From Streptomyces venezuelae (GTDB lineage Bacteria; Actinomycetota; Actinomycetes; Streptomycetales; Streptomycetaceae), in contig NZ_CP029189.1 of the NCBI RefSeq assembly GCF_008642275.1, forward strand, positions 3,502,501 to 3,510,000: DNA of 7,500 bases, written 5' to 3'. Shown here piece after piece: positions 1 to 4,884 of this stretch. Position 1 is the stretch's first letter. Each line of letters starts with the position of its first letter. The position numbers were made by a program, and so were the translations under genes. The notes beneath the pieces were generated by a model. That model was not told the origin of the DNA, did not search any database, and was given only the letters and a program-made list of their open reading frames with translations.

Positions 1-27
1 AATCGGGTGCACACATCACTTAGAGCG

Positions 28-59
28 GGCGCATCATGTCGGAATATGACCGACGCGCC
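28..59 (-). other. Leader RNA hairpin, long imperfect stem
   Basis: On the plus strand GGCGC (28-32) pairs with GCGCC (55-59), and GTCGG (38-42) pairs with CCGAC (50-54). The loop has 7 bases and one side has a 5-base bulge. It lies near the presumed 16S 5' end, so it may form part of the processing structure of the pre-rRNA. Confidence 0.5.
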
Positions 60-91
60 ACAACGTCCTCGCTGTGTTGTTGCCTGCAAGC

Positions 92-107
92 ATCACCCGA
101 AGGCGAC
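92..107 (-). other. Leader RNA hairpin with UUCG loop
   Basis: The minus-strand transcript reads GTCGCC-TTCG-GGTGAT, a 6-bp stem with two G-U pairs closed by C(UUCG)G. A second small dyad, GACCT/AGGTC (105-117), lies directly beside it. It is a stable structural element of the presumed rRNA leader. Confidence 0.5.
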
Positions 108-134
108 CTCACAGGTCTTTTTCAAAGGAACCTC

Positions 135-150
135 ATCCACCGAAGTGGAC
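135..150 (-). other. Leader RNA hairpin with UUCG loop
   Basis: The minus-strand transcript reads GTCCAC-TTCG-GTGGAT, a stem with an unbroken 5-bp core closed by a C(UUCG)G tetraloop. It belongs to the same series of leader hairpins as 28-59 and 92-107. Confidence 0.5.
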
Positions 151-184
151 GGGGTATCAACTTCTGGCGTTGATTTTTGGCACG

Positions 185-200
185 CTGTTGAGTTCTCAAG
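185..200 (-). promoter_or_regulatory. Conserved rRNA-leader dyad, possible boxA-type antitermination element
   Basis: The minus strand reads CTTGAGAACTCAACAG. The TTGAG/CTCAA dyad and the GAGAACTCAA word are shared by actinobacterial rRNA leaders and the 16S-23S spacer, where they are linked to Nus-factor antitermination and RNase III processing. The assignment rests on remembered resemblance to mycobacterial and Streptomyces leaders. The exact boxA boundary is not resolved. Confidence 0.5.
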
Positions 201-266
201 GAACGGACGCTTCCTTTGTACTCACCCTCTCGGGCTTTCCTCCGGGCTTTCGTTCTGTTCTTGCGT

Positions 267-282
267 TTCCGACTCTATCAGA
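267..282 (-). promoter_or_regulatory. rRNA promoter -10 region, downstream copy
   Basis: The minus strand has TAGAGT (plus-strand ACTCTA, 272-277) inside a 16-bp element, TTCCGACTCTATCAGA on the plus strand, that recurs exactly at 349-364. No good -35 hexamer lies 16-19 bp upstream. This fits the multiple promoters known for Streptomyces rRNA operons, some of which have poor -35 boxes. Confidence 0.5.
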
Positions 283-348
283 CTCTTTCGTGTCCGACTT
301 CCTCGGCGCTTTCCAGGTTTTCGCTTTCGCGCTTTCCCTTTCCGGCGG

Positions 349-364
349 TTCCGACTCTATCAGA
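349..364 (-). promoter_or_regulatory. rRNA promoter -10 region, middle copy
   Basis: This is the second exact copy of the 16-bp element at 267-282, 82 bp upstream of it on the minus strand. It has TAGAGT at 354-359, the same hexamer as the strong upstream promoter at 480-485. The sequence in the -35 position (about GAAATC) is poor, so activity is less certain than for the upstream promoter. Confidence 0.5.
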
Positions 365-392
365 AGTTCTCCACCGGATTTCCCCGGCTTCG

Positions 393-406
393 GATTCTGA
401 AGAATC
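393..406. repeat. Inverted repeat between rRNA promoters
   Basis: GATTCT and AGAATC arms surround a 2-base centre. It lies about 30 bp upstream of the middle -10 element, where a regulator could bind, or it may be a small RNA hairpin in transcripts from the upstream promoter. Confidence 0.4.
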
Positions 407-449
407 GAGTGCACCCCACACGGAATCGCATTCCTCGGGGGTGGGCTGC

Positions 450-466
450 CGAACTTGTCCAGTTCG
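450..466. repeat. Inverted repeat just downstream of rRNA promoter P1
   Basis: CGAACT (450-455) and AGTTCG (461-466) arms have a 5-base centre. The repeat falls about +7 to +23 relative to the predicted P1 start. It could be an operator or the first hairpin of the transcript. Confidence 0.4.
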
Positions 467-479
467 AGGCAACCGTTTG

Positions 480-508
480 ACTCTACAACTCGGCCTGTGG
501 GGTGTCAA
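480..508 (-). promoter_or_regulatory. rRNA operon promoter P1 (TTGACA-17-TAGAGT)
   Basis: On the minus strand a perfect -35 box TTGACA (508-503) is followed after exactly 17 bp by a -10 box TAGAGT (485-480). Transcription should start near 473 and run left through the leader. This is the best housekeeping-sigma (HrdB-type) promoter in the window. It lies upstream of two further TAGAGT elements, matching the tandem-promoter layout of Streptomyces rRNA operons. Confidence 0.75.
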
Positions 509-536
509 AACGGCCCGGAGCGCCGACTGCCGGGCC
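507..536 (-). terminator. Intrinsic terminator of the oxidoreductase-Imm21-LRV gene group
   Basis: The minus-strand transcript has GGCCCGG (536-530), a loop of about 11 bases, CCGGGCC (518-512), then GTTTT (511-507). It starts about five bases after the LRV stop codon. The T-tract overlaps the first bases of the rRNA P1 -35 box, so terminator and promoter are fused. The U-run is short, so termination may be incomplete. Confidence 0.65.
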
Positions 537-541
537 CCCTC

Positions 542-1441
542 CTAGAGGCCGGCCCGAGCCAGCAGCGCTTCGGCCTGTTGCCTGGTCAGCGGCGCCGGAA
601 CCGGGGCGGGCGGAGGACACGCGTGGGTGGTGCCGCGACCGAACGACAGCATCCACTCGGCGAGCGGACTGTCGGGCTCCAGGCCCGACACAATGCGCTC
701 ACGCAGCTCCACCGGAGTGTCCGCCCGGGCCGCTATCGCGTTGCGGACGAACAAGTCCGGGTCCTCCGCCAAGAGGTCGCGCAGCCCAGTAGGCAGGTCG
801 GGGTGCGCGGCTACGGCACTGCGTACGTCGGAATCCGGGTCGCCGGCCAGCTCCGGGGTCGGAACCAAGTGGGCGACAGCAGCGGCCCGGGTCTCGGAAT
901 CGGCCAGCAGCCCGGGCAGTAGATCGGCAGGCGGGGGAAACGCCCGGAGGCTGGCTCTGCGGATGGCTGGATCGGAGTCCGTCAGCAGCATCCTGCGCAC
1001 CGCTTCGGGAACATCGCGCCAACGCCGGACGACCCCCGACCGCACCCCTTCGTCCGGGTCGCCGGCCAGCCGCGCCAGGAGCTCTGGTGGCAGATGGTCG
1101 TTCATGGTGAGGAACTGCCGCACCAGAGGCTCCGGGTCCGCAGCCAGGCGGGCCAGCACCCCGGGCGGCTCGTCCCTGACATGCGCGGCGACCGCACCCC
1201 GGACGGCCGGCTCCGGGTGCGCGACGAAGCGAGCACTCACCCGGACCGGCAAGGAGCCGTTGGCTGCGAGCGAGCGGGCGGAGTCGAGCGCGATGATCTC
1301 CTCGATCATTCCGTCGGTCAGGTCCCTACGCAGCAGCGCTGCCGAGCGGCGGGCGCCAGGGTGCCGGAGCAAGCGGCGCAGCACATCGACCGGAAGATCC
1401 TTCTGAGTTGCCAGAGCGCTGAGTTCGGCATCCATAGCCAT
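542..1441 (-). CDS. Leucine-rich-repeat-variant (LRV/HEAT-like) protein
   Basis: A 299-residue protein built of short helical repeats. Recurring units of the form L-x-x-L-A-x-D-P-x-x-x-V-R are seen at residues 96-108, 122-134, 152-161, 197-207 and 223-233, spaced roughly 24 residues apart where regular. This is the pattern of leucine-rich-repeat-variant proteins common in Streptomyces, which form curved solenoids used for protein binding. No signal peptide or membrane segment is seen. The C-terminus is proline-rich (about 276-284) and ends in a short helix. The only cysteine is at residue 275, so there is no N-terminal iron-sulfur cluster motif as in the Azotobacter LRV protein. The start is uncertain: ATG at 1441 or at 1435 (residue 3), neither with a good ribosome site. 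It follows the Imm21 gene by 39 bp and is probably co-transcribed. Its partner is unknown. Confidence 0.85.
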   Translation of the reverse strand: MAMDAELSALATQKDLPVDVLRRLLRHPGARRSAALLRRDLTDGMIEEIIALDSARSLAANGSLPVRVSARFVAHPEPAVRGAVAAHVRDEPPGVLARLAADPEPLVRQFLTMNDHLPPELLARLAGDPDEGVRSGVVRRWRDVPEAVRRMLLTDSDPAIRRASLRAFPPPADLLPGLLADSETRAAAVAHLVPTPELAGDPDSDVRSAVAAHPDLPTGLRDLLAEDPDLFVRNAIAARADTPVELRERIVSGLEPDSPLAEWMLSFGRGTTHACPPPAPVPAPLTRQQAEALLARAGL

Positions 1442-1480
1442 GGACGGCAGGGTAAGCCGCAGACGCGAGTCCGTGAGGCG

Positions 1481-1993
1481 CTACGGCAACGGGAGCAGCC
1501 GGACCAACTGGAAGGCGGTCTCCGGGTTCGGCCGAGCCAGAGCGGCCCGGACCTCGTACCGTCCGGGCGTCAGCTCCACCCGTGCGTGGTTGTCGGGCTC
1601 CACCTCGGAGCCGGGCCAGGCGGAGTCGAACAGGAGGACCGGCCCCGGCACGTGCCAGACCTGCCCGTCCTCCCAGGCCGCGTCCTCCAGGGCCGCCTCG
1701 ACGCTGCCCAGCAGCTCTGCTTCCGACTCGGCCGCCACCCATCGCACGAAGACCCCGTGCTCCGGGAGGAACGTCGTCGACGCCGGCTCGTCCCCCAGAA
1801 CCAGCGCGTGGGACGGGCCCACCGCGAGCAGTCCGGTGTCGCCGACCACCGCGCAGGCCCTGTCGTAGTCGGACTCCGGGCCTTCGCCGTCCGCCCCCTC
1901 CCACCGGGTCAGCACCGCGGCGGGCACCACCACCAGCGGCCCGCCGCCGGACTCCACCCAGTCGACCAGTCCTGGATCCGCATATCTCGCCAT
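1481..1993 (-). CDS. Imm21-family immunity protein
   Basis: A 170-residue soluble acidic protein that I recognise as an Imm21-type immunity protein, a family predicted to neutralise toxins of bacterial polymorphic toxin systems. Visible family features are the N-terminal DWVESGGGPLVVVP block (11-24), SDYDRAC (41-47), ALVLGDEPASTTFLPEH (63-79), FVRW (82-85), and PGPVLLFDS (116-124) followed by a C-terminal beta-rich part, VELTPGRYEVRA (139-150). No signal peptide or membrane segment is seen, as expected for a cytoplasmic immunity factor. It starts 27 bp after the oxidoreductase stop and is followed by the LRV gene, so it is probably in one transcript with both. The ribosome site before ATG 1993 is weak. 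No toxin with a secretion leader is nearby, so it is an orphan here. The cognate toxin cannot be told from the sequence. Confidence 0.85.
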   Translation of the reverse strand: MARYADPGLVDWVESGGGPLVVVPAAVLTRWEGADGEGPESDYDRACAVVGDTGLLAVGPSHALVLGDEPASTTFLPEHGVFVRWVAAESEAELLGSVEAALEDAAWEDGQVWHVPGPVLLFDSAWPGSEVEPDNHARVELTPGRYEVRAALARPNPETAFQLVRLLPLP

Positions 1994-2020
1994 GCCCCGA
2001 GGCTAGGGGCAGGTCCGCGC

Positions 2021-2953
2021 TCAGGGGACCAGAACGACCTTGCCGAGGTTCTGCCGCTGCTCGACGAGCGCATGGGCGCGGGCGGCTTCGGCGAGGGGGA
2101 TCTCCTCGTGCACCGCCGTGCGCAGGGTGCCCGCCGCCCGCAGCTGCCAGAGTTCGCACAGCCAGCGCTCGTACAGTCCGGGCCTGCCGGTGGCGATGGC
2201 CCGCATCTGGAAGCCGATCACCGAGGCGCCGCGTACGAGAAGTTCGTACGCCTCCACCGTGCCGCCGCCGGAGCTGAAGGCGACCAGGCGGCCGCCCGTC
2301 GCCAGGGAGCGTACGGCGGGGCCGAGCAGGTCGCCGCCGACGCCGTCGAGGATCACGTCGTACGGGCCGCTCCAGTCGGAGTCCCCGTACAGGACGACCT
2401 CGTCGGCACCCAGGCCGCGGACGAAAGCCGTCTTGTCCGCGCTGCTGACGGCCGCGACGACGCGTCCTGCGCCGCCGGCCTTCGCGTACTGCAGGGCGAG
2501 CGTGCCCACCGCGCTCGCGGCGGCCGTCACGAGAACCGATTCGCCGGGTTCCACCCGCGCGGCCTCGTACGCGCCGCGGGCCACCAGCCCACTGCGGACC
2601 AGTGCGACGGCCTCGACGGCGCTCGCGTCGGCCGGGATACGGGACGTCATCGCGGTGTGGAGCAGGGCGTACTCGGCGTAGGCATCGGCGAAGCACAGTC
2701 CGGTGACGCGTTCCCCGGCGCGGAAGCCGGTGACACCCGGTCCGGTGGTGACGACCGTCCCGGCCACCTCGCCGCCGAGGGAGACCGGCTCACCGCCCTC
2801 CCGCACCTCCCGAAGCTTGCGCACGGTCGGCAGGGTCACCCCGACCGCCTCGACCCGGACCAGCAGCTCTCCGACGCCTGCCGTGGGTACGTCGGCCTCC
2901 TCGGCGAACAGCACCTCCGGACCGCCGCCGACTTCATGGCGAACGCGCAGCAC
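2021..2953 (-). CDS. Quinone-oxidoreductase-like NADPH-dependent enzyme (MDR superfamily)
   Basis: A 310-residue medium-chain dehydrogenase/reductase of the zinc-free quinone oxidoreductase type. The N-terminal GroES-like domain shows GGPEVL (10-15), GELLVRVEAVGVT (28-40) and a GEVAGTV (61-67) block. The nucleotide-binding Rossmann half begins at ESVLVTAAASAVGTLALQYAK (138-158), with VILDGVGGDLL (200-210) and the C-terminal LGKVVLVP typical of the family. Only two cysteines are present (87, 266), so structural and catalytic zinc sites are absent. Such enzymes reduce quinones or enals with NAD(P)H; the substrate is not predictable. GTG 2953 is preferred as start because GGGGAGG lies 4 bp upstream and homologues begin with a similar (V/M)xxVRHxxxGGPEVL stretch. 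ATG 2983 is in frame but lacks a ribosome site and lies inside a presumed operator. It is divergent from a marR gene that probably represses it. Confidence 0.85.
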   Translation of the reverse strand: MLRVRHEVGGGPEVLFAEEADVPTAGVGELLVRVEAVGVTLPTVRKLREVREGGEPVSLGGEVAGTVVTTGPGVTGFRAGERVTGLCFADAYAEYALLHTAMTSRIPADASAVEAVALVRSGLVARGAYEAARVEPGESVLVTAAASAVGTLALQYAKAGGAGRVVAAVSSADKTAFVRGLGADEVVLYGDSDWSGPYDVILDGVGGDLLGPAVRSLATGGRLVAFSSGGGTVEAYELLVRGASVIGFQMRAIATGRPGLYERWLCELWQLRAAGTLRTAVHEEIPLAEAARAHALVEQRQNLGKVVLVP

Positions 2954-2957
2954 AGGG

Positions 2958-2964
2958 CCTCCCC
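2958..2964 (-). promoter_or_regulatory. Ribosome binding site deciding the GTG start
   Basis: GGGGAGG on the minus strand, 4 bp before GTG 2953. The alternative ATG at 2983 is preceded by a pyrimidine-rich ACCTCC stretch that cannot pair with 16S rRNA, so this site favours the shorter protein. Confidence 0.65.
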
Positions 2965-2979
2965 ATCTTCGCAACGCTG

Positions 2980-2998
2980 TCATTGGAGGTCCCAACGA
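2980..2998. promoter_or_regulatory. Putative MarR operator, site 1
   Basis: A 19-bp imperfect inverted repeat centred on 2989. The left arm is TCATTGGAG, and the right arm read in reverse complement is TCGTTGGGA; 6 of 9 positions match. It covers the predicted -10 box and start point of the oxidoreductase promoter. Its arms match those of site 2 at 3009-3027 with the same geometry. Confidence 0.55.
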
Positions 2999-3024
2999 TA
3001 GGCCAAAGTCATGGGGATGCCCAA
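2995..3024 (-). promoter_or_regulatory. Predicted promoter of the oxidoreductase operon
   Basis: On the minus strand a -35-like TTGGGC (3024-3019) precedes a -10-like TATCGT (3000-2995) with an 18-bp spacer. The start would fall near 2988, giving a leader of about 35 bases before GTG 2953. Both boxes overlap putative operator arms, consistent with repression. Confidence 0.5.
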
Positions 3025-3031
3025 CGACTTT
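3005..3031. promoter_or_regulatory. Putative MarR operator, site 2
   Basis: A 27-bp inverted repeat with perfect outer arms AAAGTC (3005-3010) and GACTTT (3026-3031). About 10 of 13 arm positions match. The 19-bp core (3009-3027) repeats the half-site of site 1: TCATGGGGA on the left and TCGTTGGGC on the right in reverse complement. It covers the -35 box of the oxidoreductase promoter and lies just upstream of the marR -10 box. Confidence 0.65.
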
Positions 3032-3034
3032 CGG

Positions 3035-3040
3035 TAGGGT
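3035..3040 (+). promoter_or_regulatory. -10 box of marR, probably a leaderless transcript
   Basis: TAGGGT ends 6 bp before ATG 3047, so transcription would begin at or next to the start codon. No Shine-Dalgarno sequence is present, as expected for leaderless mRNAs, which are frequent in Streptomyces. No clear -35 hexamer is seen. Confidence 0.55.
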
Positions 3041-3046
3041 GGGCCG

Positions 3047-3478
3047 ATGACCCCGGCCCTTCAGCACATCCAGTCCCTGCCTTCCTGGCTCGTCGGCCGC
3101 GTCGCGGCACGTGGCCGCGAGCTGGTCGCGGCCGCAATCGCCGCGGAGGGGCTGAGGCTCATGCACCACGCGGTGCTGGCCGCCACCGCCGAGTACGGGC
3201 CCGTCGCCCAGGCCGACTTGGGCCGCCTGCTCGCCGTCGACCCCAAGGACATGGTCGGCATCCTCAACCACCTCCAGGAGGCGGGCCTCGTGCTGCGCGC
3301 CCCGGACCCCGACGACCGCCGCAAGAACGCCGTGACCATCACCCCGCAGGGGACCGCCGTACTCGCCCGCTGCGCGGCCCTGGCCGAAGCCGCCAACGCC
3401 GAGTTCCTCGCCCCGCTCAGCCCGGCCGAGCGGGACCACCTGGTGGCCCTGCTGACCCGGCTCCACGAGGAAACGTAG
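3047..3478 (+). CDS. MarR-family transcriptional regulator
   Basis: A 143-residue winged-helix repressor of usual MarR length. An N-terminal dimerisation helix (about 10-45) is followed by the DNA-binding domain: AQADLGRLLAVDPKDMVGIL (54-73) gives the helix-turn-helix, with the recognition helix at about 66-80. The wing is DPDDRRKNAVTIT (87-99), including the conserved D-x-D-R-R pattern. The C-terminal helices (about 102-141) complete the dimer. The only cysteine, at 109, lies in the C-terminal dimerisation part rather than the N-terminal position used by OhrR-type oxidation sensors, so ligand sensing is more likely, but the signal is unknown. It is divergent from the oxidoreductase gene with two operator-like repeats between them, implying autoregulation and control of that operon. 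The start is ATG 3047, probably leaderless. The Imm5-like gene follows 35 bp downstream. Confidence 0.92.
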   Translation: MTPALQHIQSLPSWLVGRVAARGRELVAAAIAAEGLRLMHHAVLAATAEYGPVAQADLGRLLAVDPKDMVGILNHLQEAGLVLRAPDPDDRRKNAVTITPQGTAVLARCAALAEAANAEFLAPLSPAERDHLVALLTRLHEET

Positions 3479-3513
3479 ATCCGCCGAGCGGCATGACCGC
3501 GCATGATGGGCCG

Positions 3514-4035
3514 ATGGACGAGGTGACCATCAGCGAAGAGGACCGCCGACAGCTCGCACTGTGGGCAGCCGCATGCGTCGAGCGCGCCCTCCCCCTGTTC
3601 GAGTTGAAGGCCCCATCCGACCCCCGCCCTCGGGAGGCGATCGACGGCATCCGGGTCTTCGTGGACGAGGGCAAGCGGACCGCGAAGCTGCGTTCCCTCG
3701 CCTGGGCCGCCCACGCGGCGGCGCGCGAGGTCGACGACCCCGCCGCCACGGCCGCCGCCCGTGCCGCGTGCCACGCGGCGGCGACCCCGTACATCCATCC
3801 ACTGGCCAGCCCGCACCAGTCGAAGCACGTACTGGGGCCCGCCGTGTACGGGGCCCTCGCTCGTGAACTCGCCGCGGGCGATGCCCCGGTCGTCGGAGAC
3901 GAGGAGATCCGACGGGCGGCCGAGCACGCCCCACCGGAGGTCCGCGCACTGCTGCGCCGGATGCCGGCCCGCAAGCCTGGTCGTAGTCGACTGGACTCGC
4001 TCTACTACGACCTCGACGCCGCCCTTCGCCGCTGA
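3514..4035 (+). CDS. Imm5-like putative immunity protein
   Basis: A 173-residue alpha-helical protein that resembles the Imm5-like 'putative immunity protein' family of polymorphic toxin systems. Seen features are LALWAAACVERALPLFE (14-30), the DPRPREAI block (36-43), alanine-rich helices with LAWAAHAAAREV (62-73) and AARAACHAAATPYIHPLA (81-98), and a short C-terminal helix ending in SLYYDLDAALRR. Known members are cytoplasmic partners of secreted toxins; this protein has no signal peptide or membrane segment. ATG 3514 is chosen because family similarity begins soon after it; ATG 3493 would add seven residues. Neither has a convincing ribosome site. It lies 35 bp after marR on the same strand and may share its transcript or use its own weak promoter. 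No toxin gene is nearby. The family call is from recognition and is less certain than Imm21. Confidence 0.75.
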   Translation: MDEVTISEEDRRQLALWAAACVERALPLFELKAPSDPRPREAIDGIRVFVDEGKRTAKLRSLAWAAHAAAREVDDPAATAAARAACHAAATPYIHPLASPHQSKHVLGPAVYGALARELAAGDAPVVGDEEIRRAAEHAPPEVRALLRRMPARKPGRSRLDSLYYDLDAALRR

Positions 4036-4050
4036 GGTGCTGAGGTGCTG
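4031..4050 (+). repeat. Short tandem repeat at the end of the Imm5-like gene
   Basis: GCTGAGGT occurs twice in direct succession (4031-4046), followed by a partial third unit, GCTG. The first copy contains the TGA stop codon. It is probably a slippage product with no clear role. Confidence 0.45.
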
Positions 4051-4185
4051 CTTGCCGCCTGGGTCCTGTCCGGCGGATCTTGCGACTGTGGCAGCAGACC
4101 GACCAGCCCCACGCCGGAACCTGCACGGGTCACGCGAGCTCGCGAGCCGAGGAGCAAGGCCGAGCCCCCGCCGCTGCCGGCTGGA

Positions 4186-4191
4186 TAGGCT
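4186..4191 (+). promoter_or_regulatory. Possible -10 box of the Uma2 gene
   Basis: TAGGCT, 26 bp before ATG 4218, fits the Streptomyces TAnnnT -10 pattern. No TTGAC-like -35 box lies at the usual distance, so the call is tentative. The upstream gap 4036-4217 otherwise contains a 12-bp palindrome at 4133-4144 and no recognisable gene. Confidence 0.35.
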
Positions 4192-4206
4192 GGTCGGGCA
4201 CCCACC

Positions 4207-4212
4207 AGGAGG
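4207..4212 (+). promoter_or_regulatory. Strong ribosome binding site of the Uma2 gene
   Basis: AGGAGG, 5 bp before ATG 4218, is a near-perfect match to the 16S anti-Shine-Dalgarno. It fixes the start against the in-frame ATG at 4080. Confidence 0.8.
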
Positions 4213-4217
4213 AAATC

Positions 4218-4814
4218 ATGGGCGACCTCACCCCCGAGCAGATGCGCCGCATGCACGATTTCGCGGAGCAGCTCGCGGAGCTGGCCGAACATCAGGAGGA
4301 CCAGTGGAAGGTGCAGACCACCGACGGTCAGATCTTCCTCACGATGATGAGCCCCACGGCTCCGCACGGACTCAATGTGGTGCGTCTGCGCCGCCAGATC
4401 GAGGCTCAGACGCCCGAGGTGATGGCGCTCAACGACACGAACATGGGCGACCCTCAGACAGGCCTCACCAAGGTCCCCGATCTCATGGTCATCGCGGAGG
4501 AGGACACGGATGACACGGCGAAGGTCGTCAACTCCCGCGATGTCCTGATGGTGGTGGAAGTCGTCTCCCGTACGAACTCCCTCACCGACATCCGCGACAA
4601 GCTGCACGACTACCCCAGGATGGGTGTCCCGCTGTACGTCGTCGTGGACCCCCGCAGGGACAAGCTGACGGTCACCGTGCACAGCGACTCCTCGGCAGGG
4701 CCCGACGGCATCCGGTACCGCAAAACGGTCCCCTATTCCTTCGGGGAGATCGTCGCCGCCGGCCGCTGGACCCTGGACACGAGCACCCTCAAGAGTTATC
4801 CCGCCGACTGGTGA
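4218..4814 (+). CDS. Uma2-family (DUF820) PD-(D/E)XK endonuclease-like protein
   Basis: A 198-residue protein of the Uma2/DUF820 group, which has the restriction-endonuclease-like PD-(D/E)XK fold and is expanded in Streptomyces and cyanobacteria. The predicted active-site elements are present in order: VPDLMV with D88, VVEVVS with E114, then D124 and K128 in TDIRDKLHDYPRMGVP, followed by the family's YVVVDPRRD strand (140-148). H50 in SPTAPHGLNV matches the usual upstream conserved histidine. The active site therefore looks intact. Substrate and biological role of the family are poorly known; DNA is presumed. The first 30 residues form a charged helix. The start is set by a strong AGGAGG site. 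It converges on the rRNA operon terminator and is separated from the Imm5-like gene by 182 bp, so it is probably an independent unit. Confidence 0.9.
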   Translation: MGDLTPEQMRRMHDFAEQLAELAEHQEDQWKVQTTDGQIFLTMMSPTAPHGLNVVRLRRQIEAQTPEVMALNDTNMGDPQTGLTKVPDLMVIAEEDTDDTAKVVNSRDVLMVVEVVSRTNSLTDIRDKLHDYPRMGVPLYVVVDPRRDKLTVTVHSDSSAGPDGIRYRKTVPYSFGEIVAAGRWTLDTSTLKSYPADW

Positions 4815-4884
4815 CCCACGACAGCCGACCGCAGGTCTCCGATCCGCGGGTCCGGTCGGTCCGATCCGTCGGGTGAACGCAGAA

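Larger units (their letters stand above)
1..473 (-). other. rRNA operon 5' leader (pre-16S external transcribed region), partial
   Basis: This stretch has no convincing gene and reads on the minus strand like the leader of a Streptomyces rRNA operon. It is purine-rich over about 216-350, with repeated GAAAG-type words. It then has the conserved CTTGAGAACTCAACAG dyad (185-200), a run of small hairpins including two UUCG tetraloops, and ends in a segment that I recognise as lying just before 16S rRNA in Streptomyces. The 16S gene itself is not in the window; it should start within a few tens of bases beyond the left edge. That part is inference. The leader would carry antitermination and RNase III processing signals. 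Open frames on both strands here match no family and are probably fortuitous. Confidence 0.78.

Noticed and set aside
7..545. Several overlapping open frames on both strands at the left end
   Set aside because: The region carries rRNA promoter and leader signals. The translations are skewed, match no family, and lack ribosome sites.
1326..2696. 456-codon minus-strand open frame
   Set aside because: It is an arginine/glycine-rich shadow in another frame of the same three minus-strand genes and shows no domain.
1094..3001. Long 635-codon plus-strand open frame
   Set aside because: It runs antisense through the LRV, Imm21 and oxidoreductase genes, which have clear family features. The translation is low-complexity and rich in R, G, A and P, a normal by-product of high-GC third positions.
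3061..3927. Minus-strand open frame opposite marR and the Imm5-like gene
   Set aside because: Antisense shadow. The plus strand encodes recognisable proteins and this translation has no family features.
4047..4098. Possible terminator after the Imm5-like gene
   Set aside because: CCGCC/GGCGG and GCTTGCC/GGCAGC-type pairings exist but have short arms, large loops and no T-tract, so they were not called.
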